From Phytoseiulus persimilis (lineage: Eukaryota > Arthropoda > Arachnida > Mesostigmata > Phytoseiidae), in NCBI GenBank assembly GCA_037576195.1, contig JAQZDE010000063.1, positions 62,001-126,000 on the forward strand: a stretch of 64,000 bases of DNA. Reading direction: 5' to 3'. Positions 37,167-47,345 of this stretch are shown here, in pieces. Position 1 is the stretch's first letter, and each line of letters begins with the position of its first letter. The position numbers and the translations under genes are program-made. Under the pieces are notes generated by a model. The model saw nothing but the letters and a program-made list of their open reading frames with translations. It did not search any database and was not told the DNA's origin.

Positions 37167-40100
37167 ATGGATTCCTGTGTCGATCCCCCGATCCATCGGT
37201 CGTATCCATGGCAACTCTTCGACACTCCGAACACCCCCAATCCCAACGACTACTCTCGAACCGAGCCGTGGGGCCAGGAGATGAAGTTCCACACATCGGT
37301 TCATGGTGAAAACGTTATTATCGATGAAGGCGGCAAACTCGCATCCAGGAAAACCTCATTCTGCGACGGAGTAGTATTTTTCGCCAAAGCGCTCTCAGTT
37401 GGCACTCGATACTCAATACTGTTACCCAACACCGACGAGTCCTGGAATGGAGGTTTGCGCATCGGACTGTCCACCAAAGAGCCTTCAACAGTGCAACCTG
37501 TCCCGAAATTCACTTTTCCTGAGCTGACTGGTGAGTTCCTATATCCTGTCAATGGAACAGAATACGAAACTTCTCGAGGTATGATCACTCGGATTGCTGA
37601 CGCAAACTCGATTTCGACAGAACAAGAAGGTTTCTGGCTTTCTGCACTGCCCGAAGAGTATTGCAAAGTCCAATCGCGGCTGACTTTCTATTTGTCCGGG
37701 ACCGGAGATCTGGCCCTGTTCGTCAATAGTGACTACAAAGGGGTGCTTCTTTCTGGCGTTCCGACGTCCGAGAATGTATATTGTTTCATCGACCTGTTCG
37801 GTATCAATACTTCAGCCCGACTCATATCTCACGGTGAGTGTGCACATAGCGAGATCGTTGATGGACAGGCTGTTTCGATCCCTCTTGGCACGGGTCTATT
37901 GTGCGAAGAGGTTTCCAATCAGATATACTCGAAAATCTGGTGAGATGACGACGGGCACCTCGTGTTCCCATGGGAAGAGAACATTTCCCACCTATTCCTG
38001 ACCTCGAGTTAACGAGACCGGCACGGAAAGAGACTTGTGACACTATGTCAGATCATTCCAGCCGTGGGAGGCTCCCTCGGACAACCTTCGGGTTCGGTCA
38101 GCACTCGTAATCGAAGAAGGGGCCTCAGCCTCGCCCATGAGTGTTCGTTCTCAATCCATAGATGATGGTAGCGCACAGGACTTTCAAATAGAATGGTTTG
38201 TTCCGTAGCCGGAAGCACTTTGGTCGAAGTACTGTCTCGAGGTCCGGAAGCGCTGCGTGCCTACAAACAAAGCTGTTCACAAGGATGTGTTCCTCTTCGT
38301 CGAACTCGGCTCTATCTCATCGGACCGAAGGGGGCGGGAAAATCTGCTCTGAAACGGGCTTTGTTAGGAGAAGCCGAGAGAACGGTACGTACATTTATTG
38401 GGCTAACGTACACGGCTCAGTTCAATGCCAATGTTCAGCTCTCCCGTCGGGTCCCGAATATGCTCGGATTAGATCTCACTGAACCCGCCTCCTTTTCCTC
38501 ATGGCAACCACGTCCCTAACAGTCCTTCTCACCCAACAGCCAGAAGAGCCTTTCGATACTATAGAATGCCTCACCTCCGAAGAAGGAGACGGCGCTGCGT
38601 GGACCCGCGCCGAGGAAGAGAGGAAATTGTTCGCAGACGACCTCGATCAACGCTTGGACAACTTCATCACCGAAGGACAGCTAGAAGAAGCAATAGCCCG
38701 CAATCTAGTCAAAGAGCTGACCCTCTCACGGAGGAAGAAGCAAGCGGCACAAGCTAAATCAACAGGTGCGGGTTCCTCGTTTCTCACCTTCACCCCCGCA
38801 GATTACCATAAGCGTGGTCTGCTCCACTCCATACTTGACTCCAATTTGCCTCGAGTTAATCAAAGTTGAGGATTCGTTCGACTGGGAGCAATAACATTTT
38901 CATGAAAATTGAAGGGGCCGTTTCTCGAAGTTCCTTGCGTGGGATACGATTGAAACGGAACGAAAATGCAACACCGTCATCAATGTCGTTTGCGGCGAGC
39001 TCAAGCAGTGACAAAGAGCTTCGTCGCGAAGATGCCCGCATCGCCCAGGATCTCCCGGAAAGCATAATGAAACTGGTTGACGGTGAATGTTTTGCCATTG
39101 ATACCTGAGTCTCATGAGAGTAGGCGAAATCTCCTTCTATCATGGCTTCGGTCGAGCTTATTTGAGAGGAGGACCGAACTTCGAACGATTATCAACCCAT
39201 GCTTGCAGGTCTCATGAAGAGTGAGGCTAAACAAGAGTTGGACAGCAAAGAGAATGAAAAATCCTCAGCAAAAGCTCCAACGCTCAAAAAACCCGTCGCA
39301 CCGTCGAAGCTTGCGGTGAACCTTGTGGACATCACCGGCGATCGTCATCTTTCGCTCAGTACTGAGACTTTTTTCACGGCCAACGGCGTCTATGTCCTGG
39401 TATTCGACCTCACGAAGGAGCTTGACGGTAGCGTCGACGACGACACTCCTTGCCCTCAAGAGAAAACTTACCTGGAATACATCCATGAGATTCTCATGTC
39501 GATCCATTTACGAGTTGCACATTCGGGAACGGAAATACCCGACGAGTCGAAGATTTTGGGTGGGTGAACTCCATCGCTCGACCAAACGGCGAAAATCCCA
39601 AAGCTGGAAACTAAAAACGATCCGGTCCTAACAGGCGAGGATTCCGACATTAGCGGACTCCAGCCCCCAGTGGTTCTGGTTGGAACTCATGCGGCTTCGC
39701 TGAATCAGGAAAGAGACAAGCGACTCAATATGGTTTCTGAGAAATTCCAAAGGATCCGAGACTCTCTCAGAGGCAAAACGTTCGCCGCTCATGTGGTGCA
39801 GATGTATTTCTCCTTGGAGCTGGTTGATCAGAGGTATCCAAGAGCATCGCCATTTGGGGATACAAGCGCTCGCCTTATCGAGTTGCTTCTAAATTTGAAG
39901 AAGGAGCGAGACTCTGGATGTGACTGAAAACTCGGAAGAAAAACTAGAGGGATCTATTTTTTCTAGCGCTGAAGAAGACTCCTCTGTCGAAGAGCTGAGA
40001 TCAAAACTCGAGCGGATCGCGTTGAGGTCGGGCGCTCTCGACTCCGACGTACCCCTGAAATGGTTGCAATTCGAGTGTCTCATCGGGAAGCTTGTGCAAG

Positions 40101-43100
40101 AGCAGAACGCCTTCTTTGCTGGGTTCTATCAATTGGAGGAAATGGCTCGGCAGGAGGGTCTGGATCACGGACAAGAGTTCCGCTCGCTGATTCACTTCCT
40201 CCACCAACAGGGGAAACTGTTTTGTTTCGGATGTTTGCACTCGTTTCAATTGGATTCGCAATGGGACGGAGTCATCATTTTGCGACCCAACTGGTTTCTA
40301 CTGCGCTGCATAGAACTCTTCTGTGTGAGTCAGCGGAGGATTCTTGAAAGGAATCACGACCACGATTGAACCCTTTTTGCATGTTGCTCATCCGCCGCCC
40401 CCTAAGCAATCAATTCTCCGTTTCCCCAGACCTCGAACAGAAACGCCCTTATGAAGCTGAGCAAATCTTATCTGGCGGATCAGGTTTGGCCACGGTTTGA
40501 CGACCAGTCGGGAACCTTGGTCTCCATTTTGGATGCCCTCGATATCCTCGTCGAAAGTTACTACGAACCTCAATCGCGTAAAACACAAGAGCATAAAGAG
40601 AGATGTTTGGCTGTTTTTCCATGGGTAGCTTTGAGACCAATGGCTCCCTTGCGGTGAGTGTCCCTTCCGGCTCCCACAACCATTGAGAGTCTGGTCTTAA
40701 GAGACCTGGCGAGGACCCACTCTGCAACGTCCCCTTACCCACAACCTGGATATTGATCTTGTTGAGTAAGAATCGTCCTCGCTCTGATTTTGCAGGTTCC
40801 AGACACAGTGCTCCCTGGACACTATGGTCTTCTTTGTAGATATGGGATATTCACTGACAGAGAGCGTTTTCCACCGATTTTCATGCAGATTACTCCGATG
40901 GACGGATTGGAGGGAATGTGATATTTATAAAAACTCACTGATTATTCCTCTCGATGTCGACCACACTCTGTTGGTTCGAATCGCCCAGAATCGCCTCATC
41001 CACATTATGGTAATCCGATCGGGTTTCCACTCGGGACAACTTGTTCAGCAATATTTGCACGTTCTCGCGCAGCTCTCAATCTGCCATGACTTCAACTCAC
41101 TGAGAGATTCCAGCTTCTATCAAAAAATCGATTGAGGTTTACTTTCAGGTTCAAAGAGTTCAACACGGTCGTGAAGACTGGCTAGCATCTTCACCACCAC
41201 AGCCCTCTATTTGTGAAAAAGTCCGACATTTGGTGCAAGCCGAGCTGGAATCATTGAGGCAGTCTTGGTATGCCAGGTTGACGTTCACGCTCGTGGTAGC
41301 CTGTCCTTGCGACGGGGTGGCCTGCGCGCTGCACGGATTGCGGCCCTGCAAAACCTGTTTGCATTTCCTCTCTCTCGAAGAGTGCATCGCCAAGAAAGTT
41401 GTTCATTGTGATTTCCGGTGAGTCCTATTGGTCTGGGAAGCCGTTTCTGTGAACCCACGACTGGACCCTGAGCTTTCAAGCATTTTTCATCCATATATTC
41501 ATTATATACTATGTATGTATTGGATGCGTGCAAAAGTTCTGAGCGCTAAACTTTGACAGCTGATAACTCCGCACCCAGGAGTCGCAGAGAGATGATGAAT
41601 TACTAAAAATACGCGGAATTCAGTCAGCTTTCAGATTGATTTTGTTCTGATCCAACGAACGGCCTGCCAAGTCCGACGCTTTTGCTGAAAGGGTCGAAAA
41701 TCGCAAAGTCACGACTTTTCGATTCCGGCGAAACTAAGATTATGACACCCTGCTTTCTCTTCGGACTCGCAATGTTTGTCTAAATTTAGGCCGTTTAAGT
41801 GAAAATTTGAGCGATTCGACCTCCGCCCAGCGGAGTTATTGGCCTCGAAAGTTCCGATTTTCAGCCCTCTCTATCTATGTTGAGTGGATAGAAAAAATAT
41901 GGGCTGCTAGAAAATGCTCCCTCTTCACCCAAAGACGAGCCAATTTAAGATGCCGCATAGCACATCTTGTAGCTGGGCTCCAAGCTTCAAAAACATGTCA
42001 TCTGATCCAATCTTTTGCTCGCCACCCATAGCTTCGAATTGCGAGCCGGATCACTAACTTCAGTTCCGCTGGCTGAGCCGTCTCATGGCTGCCACCGGCA
42101 CGAATTTCCCTGGAAACTCTTGGAAAGCCTGAAATTGGATCATATGACATGTTTTCGGAACCTCGAACCTGGCTATAAGATGTGCTATGCAGTATATCAG
42201 ATTAGCTCGTTTCTTCGAGGAGACGAAGCATTTTTGGAGAAGGCCCATATCTTTCCTATTCACTCAGCACAGATCGGGAGGGCTCAAAATGGAAACTTTC
42301 GAAGCCGATATCTCCCTTGGCAGCGGCCAAATCGCTCAATTTTTCTTTCGAAACAGCTTAATTCTCGACGAGCCTCATGATTCCGAAGAGAAAGGGGGTC
42401 ATAATCTCAGTTTCGACGGAACCGGAATTTTCGGCCTCTTCAGTGAAATCGTCAATGTTGGCAGACCGTTTGTTGAATCAGAACGGAATCTTCTGAAAGT
42501 TGACTGAAGTCCGCGTATTTTTAGCATTCAATAATCTTTCAGCGACCTCTGGGAGCGGAGTTATGAGCTGTCAAAGTTCAGCGCTCAGAACTTTTGCAAG
42601 CACCCAATTGCTTAAGAGAACGGGCATCACTCTCAGCATGCGGAGTTCACAATGGAAATATCCAGCTAATCAGGGTATGATTCCTTGGTTCCCAGGCGCG
42701 TAGAAACGGATTTCATTCGGGATCATTTTCCTCACTCCGTTATCCATGGTATGGCTTCGGGAGGAAACCGCAGAAGCTCACTTGGCTTTGCCTGGCCGTC
42801 GTCTCAGCTTACACTGAGCTCCGACAACCTGTGGGATGAGCCCGACTGGACGAAGGAAGCTGCACGTCTCGTCGGCTCGGATTGGGTGGCTCTCGCGAAA
42901 CGGCTAGGTCTGAACTGATTCAGCTGAATACGACGCAGAAACTATGGAGATGATCTTACACTCTCAGAAGGAGCAAAATCATAAAGCTAAGATTCCGTTC
43001 TCGGATCGGCAGGTTACACCGATCGCGAGCTGAGTCGTTTCTCAGAAGAACCTGCCGCAGGTCTCGCTCTCCTACGTGACTGGAGAGAGTCCAACGGAGC

Positions 43101-44484
43101 AACAATGTATTCCACAGACGTACTTGTCTCTTGCCTCCAACAGATGGAGCGCGACGACATTGCCAGGCTCATCCAGTCTGACGAAGCACCTCAGCCTCTC
43201 GTGTTCATCAGTTATCAATGGCATTCCCAGGTACATCGACTGAATATGGAAGGCTCGAACCAGGATGCGATGCTTGACTTCGTATCACCAAGAAAACTGT
43301 TTTGCGTCTATGCAGGAAGCGGTTCTGAGCATTCGTCAACGTCTAGAGTCCGCAGGTTTACCCTGTTGGATGGACGTGGGTCAACTTGGTGGTGGAGACT
43401 CCTTGTATGGCAAAATTTATGAAGGGATTTCCCGATGTAAAGTCGTCCTGTGTTGCTTGAGTGCGCGGTAAGCTGGAATTCACCACGGAAAACTACAGTA
43501 GTGTACCCTGGTCAGCGACGAAGGGCCCTCAGGAGGTCAAGAATAGTAAATAGGCCAGAATATCTGGAACTCCCAAATGCCTCGGGGAGCCTCGATTGCC
43601 CTCAAATAGCGCCACGGGGGAACAAAAATCGCTGATCTCGAGCCTCTGGGCAAATATCCGGGTCAGGGGGAATAATGATAACGGAAGTTCCCTCGAAAGG
43701 TACGCTGCGTCGGCGAGCTGCGCCCGGGAGCTGTCACTGGCTGATGTTTTGCGGAAGCCCATCATTCCGGTCATGGTTGAACCGACACCTTGGCCTCCTC
43801 CAGGTCCCATGGCAGTGATTCTCTCTTCGCTGGTATATGTGGACCTGTGCGGAGTAGGTGAGTCTGCTGTGCTCGGATGTAGTTCGTCGGAACGACTTCT
43901 GAGTTTGATAAAGCTCCAACAACATGGTTTTGACGCCGCCCACTCGTTAGGAGGCCACGGCGGATACGGAAGAGACGCCGATTGGAATTCACGCTGTCAA
44001 GATATCATCGAAAGGACGAACTCATTGATTCATTCGCCACCGTTGGCGCCCGGACCGCACCTACCGGGAGCTCCTCACCGTAAGCCTCCGCAGGGCATGC
44101 AGTCACCCAAGAGCCGCGAATTCTCTTCCGACCTTCACCTACAGATGAGCAGCCATCAAAGACGGTAGTAGCTCTCCGGTTCCGACCCTACATCGATGGA
44201 AAAGCGAGGGTTCTAGGCTTCCAAGACTCGAACTCAACTCCAGTTCTCCTGCGGTTTTCAGAGAGTCGACATCTTCAGTCGGCGGGAACCTCACGCCTCC
44301 TCCGATGGGAGCTTTGAGTGACGCAGGCGATCATCTGAGCACAGCGTCTTCCTCACTGGTGGATCCGGGCTCGCCGCAGCACGAACCTGCTGGCCCCAAT
44401 CCGGTGCTTGACGGTGCTGAGGAGAATTCGATGCAAGTGGTTTCTGGCAGAGTTTTGCGATGCTCCGTTTGTTCTATCCTCTAG
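37167..44484 (+). CDS. NHR-Roc-COR-Death-TIR multidomain protein
   Basis: Fifteen exons with fully consistent phases, product about 1,318 residues: 37167-37833, 38179-38384, 38540-38765, 39209-39559, 39635-39833, 39901-40324, 40430-40653, 40796-41009, 41149-41417, 42696-42907, 43013-43230, 43316-43467, 43700-43857, 43951-44164, 44262-44484. Residues about 41-225 form a neuralized homology repeat (FHTSVHGENV, SFCDGVVFFAKAL, GLRIGLS, GFWLSALPEE). A Roc GTPase follows, with P-loop LIGPKGAGKSALK and strand VYVLVFDLTKEL, and a G4-region VVLVGTHAAS. COR begins near VPLKWLQFE and ends in a Cys-rich segment (CPCDG to VVHC). A Death domain spans about 970-1040 (DWTKEAARLVGSDWVALAKR, LGYTDREL). TIR spans about 1058-1195 (LVFISYQWHS, GLPCWMDVGQLGGGDSLY, ARELSLADVLRKPIIPVM); the ARE glutamate sits where SARM1-type TIR NADases keep their catalytic Glu. 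The Pro/Ser-rich tail is less certain. It is probably a cytosolic innate-immune or cell-death signalling scaffold. Confidence 0.85.
41529..42598. mobile_element. fold-back DNA element inside the NHR-Roco gene
   Basis: Left arm about 41529-42013 and right arm about 42129-42598 are imperfect inverted repeats of nearly 480 bp separated by roughly 115 bp. Both ends read TGCAAAAGTTCTGAGCGC inward. There is no transposase frame. It occupies most of intron 9 (41418-42695), leaving the flanking splice sites intact. A target duplication was not obvious. The arms could fold into a very long hairpin in the pre-mRNA. Confidence 0.85.
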
Positions 44485-45551
44485 CAAGTTCGCTCCAGGC
44501 GCAGGACTCCGTTCTCAGGGCTTGCATTCAAAGTTCGGGATCGTCGGAATCCTTCTGAGTAACAATCTACTCCACAGTAGAGCAAATCGAGGAGATACTA
44601 TATTAAACGAAGTTTGTTGTTTTTTTGGAGTTCATTCGACATGCCTGAGCGTGGGCGAGGTGATTTTCGAGGTTATGCTCGTGCCGGGATACATGGCGAG
44701 ATTACTGGACTTCATTCTCTCAGCTGAGCACTGTTAATTCCGATATATCTGCAGGCATGACTTCCGAGACCATTTCCATGATCGTCTTCGGAGCCGTGCG
44801 ATGTCACGTGGACCGAGTCTCTCCTAACGGAACTCTACATCGAAAATTGTTCGAGTTGAGAATCCGTGAGGTGGCAGCGGAATAAAGATGTTCTCAGGCT
44901 CATATCGAAACATCTCCATCGTTCCAAATGAATTTATTCATCATCGACTTCCTAGTCATTCGATTTTGAGGCGTTTCGATCATAGCCGGGGCGTTGGTTG
45001 ATAACAAAATCCGAACTGTAACTGCCATAAAAGAGCCTTTCGAAACTGGAAGAAGCTGTTCACAAATCTCACAGAGCGGAGCACCTTGGTTCGAATTTCG
45101 TTCTGGAGCTCTGAATGCTCGGGAATTTCAATCTCAGATCGACAGGGCAACTGAGGAATTGCCCCAGAAATCTCCTGATTGTAAAGCCGTTGCGGGCTCT
45201 GGAAGTTTTCAACAATTTCCCTGCTCGATATAAAACATTTTCATCTCTCCTGTGGGCCTGGGTCTCATCCGGCCGGAGTCATCGTCCAGATCTGCGCATG
45301 GCCGGTCGACACCGACGTCGACCAGACCTCGGTCTAGAAGTAAAAGAAACCCCGTGGTTGGCGTGGAACACGCATGGAATCCCAGTTCGCGTCTCGGTCG
45401 TTCAACGATTGGTGCTTAGTCCAAATTCGCACCAATCGACCCTGTTGTTCGATGCACCGATGGACGGAAGCAGGGAGTCTCCGGAAAACCGGCCCAGGCC
45501 CACCGCCTGTCACTTCAGATTTGATTTAATCAGTATTCGGACCCATGGGAT
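44485..45551. other. region between NHR-Roco gene and SZRD1
   Basis: Convergent 3' ends flank this stretch. A plus-strand frame at 44994-45233 could be a further tail exon of the NHR-Roco gene but has no domain. Nothing else is recognised. Confidence 0.3.
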
Positions 45552-46643
45552 TCATCGTCCGTTTGCGCGCCGATCTCTATGGAACTGCTGCTGCGGCGGT
45601 GGCGGCTGATGCTGCTGCGTGTCCTGTAGGCGATTGTTCGAAGCGTCGAGTAGCGTGGTTCGTAAATTTCCGTTCGGAATGGCGGCCGCGCTCTGATTTC
45701 CCATAATACGAGCTCTGGCTCGTGCATACTCATCTGCACGTTGAGCGAATGTTTTCGTCGTTGGGGGATTCCTCTGTGGTGGTGCTCCGTTTGCGTCGTT
45801 TTGTCCGAGCTCTTTGTTCATTGCAATTTTGGGGTTACCCGTCTCTCGTTTGAGGATCCGAACCATTGGCGTGAAAGGGGTGCGAGTAGGAGGCTCTTCC
45901 AGACGAACCTGCATTACCCGAGAGAATAATCAGTTTCCGAGTATCTCCAGCAATGGAAAGAGCTCTTCTCGGATCTCATGGCACAATTCTGCGACGGATC
46001 ATTACATGGATAGATAAATTTGACAATCGGGTCTCACCTGAACCTGAGCTTTCGGAGCTTCATTAGAACCTTTTTCGGCATCGGTACTGCCTCCCTTCCC
46101 ATTGTTTTTCATGCTCAACTTCTCTATGGCGCGATCCAAGGACTGTCGAGAAGATCAAAATCTAACTTATTCTAATCTTGACGACGGCGACTCCGGAGGT
46201 TAGGATTCGAAAGGTCGGGATCGAAAATAGTCGATCTAGGCCAGGGGTAGGCAAAGGGCGGCCCTCAGCGTGGACCTCTGTGCCCGCGAGACAGATTCTG
46301 TGGAGCGTAACACCAAGCTGCCCAACCCTGATGTGGTTTTCGTTTCATTGAGATGACAGGGCGAGAAAGAATGCTACCGAGTTCAAAGACATCAAGTGCC
46401 GGAAGGATACGACTGCTGTTCCGAGATGATCGGGGTGATTTTCCGTGTGGACAAGACTTCTCAATTTCTGATTCGTCATGATGGAGCGCGTGTCTCGAAT
46501 GACCATGGAACCACACCTCGTGCTCCAATTATCCTCAAACTTTCGATACTCACGCCGTTGTCGATCATCCGCTCCCAGTCGTCGTCAGCGGACGATTCCT
46601 TGTTGCCGTTGTTTCTTCCCATTCTCACTTCATCGGAGGCCAT
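45552..46643 (-). CDS. SZRD1: SUZ-domain protein, SZRD1 homologue
   Basis: Small RNA-binding SUZ-domain protein. Three exons: 46643-46554, 46142-46038, 45908-45552, phase 0 throughout, product 183 residues (human SZRD1 about 152). Exon 1 has the acidic W-containing start (ADDDWERMIDNG), matching the SWEEAADSGEI start of the family. Exon 2 gives SLDRAIEKLSMK, comparable with the DRRLEKKLKI helix. Exon 3 has MVRILKRETGN and FAQRADEYARARARIMG, the SUZ core (RILKRPTSN and LAQREAEYAEARKRILG in vertebrates). The C-terminus is rich in Gln and Pro (HQPPPPQQQF) and basic at the end. The start was chosen at the ATG just before the conserved acidic motif. Confidence 0.85.
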
Positions 46644-47111
46644 CGATCCGAGGCGAATTGAAGTGGCACAGCTCAACGCAGCTTCGAGTGGCGATTGCCA
46701 GACGCCGTTCAGTCGATGACTGTGTGCCCTGCTCGCTGTAATCTTCACTCTCAATAGTCGTCGTCGTTGCGGCCGCCGTGGATTCGACTGCAGACGGGTG
46801 CAGCTGCTGCGGTAGACTTTGGTAGCTCTGTTTGATGATTAGTCGAACACGGTTCGGGCTCGTCCGGATTCTCGTCGGGCGGAAGTGGACGCTGCAACTT
46901 CCGTTGTGCACAAACGTACGGCTGTGTTGGCGTCTTGGTCTCGTCGTTCACCTCCAACTCAGCAGCGGCACTTTATTCGGAGGTTGTTGATATACGAGTG
47001 TTACGAGCGACCCGGCATTGGAATTCTGGAACGAAGGAACGGCGTTCCTTGGGGCGGACGAACTTATGCTGCATATACCGTTGCAATGGATCGGGGAACG
47101 GTATGACAATC
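46644..47111. other. SZRD1 upstream sequence
   Basis: Probably 5' UTR and promoter of SZRD1 on the minus strand. A 68-codon minus-strand frame (46957-46751) is open but has no family resemblance. Confidence 0.3.
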
Positions 47112-47345
47112 ACTATGGGTAGGGTGTGCGTCGAATGCGCCGCAATGGTCCGAGTTGGATTCAGCGCGGCGCCATTTTTAAAGGGCCCGGGCTGGTCCAT
47201 GGTGGATGTATCGAGGCGCGATTTGAGGTAGAACGTGGGGTGCTGCGCTGCAGCGCGTTTCTCGGGCTAGCCTTGTGAGAAGTGATATGATTCGTGGGGG
47301 GAAACGTCATCCAGGGAGGAAATGAGCGGCATGAGGTGGGCCTGA
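47112..47345 (+). repeat. dispersed repeat, copy 1
   Basis: About 230 bp strongly similar in reverse complement to 50255-50487. Shared blocks include GCGCGGCGCCATTTT, TGATATGATTCGTG and CGTCATCCAGGGAG. Similarity ends sharply on both sides. The two copies, in opposite orientation 3.1 kb apart with matching outer ends, could be the termini of one element or two independent insertions. Confidence 0.7.

Noticed and set aside
38385-38539. Open plus-strand sequence after the P-loop exon (LSRRVPNMLGLDLTEPASF)
   Set aside because: Treating it as intron gives a standard donor and acceptor and keeps the phase between exons 2 and 3; keeping it as exon would require a 28-bp intron.
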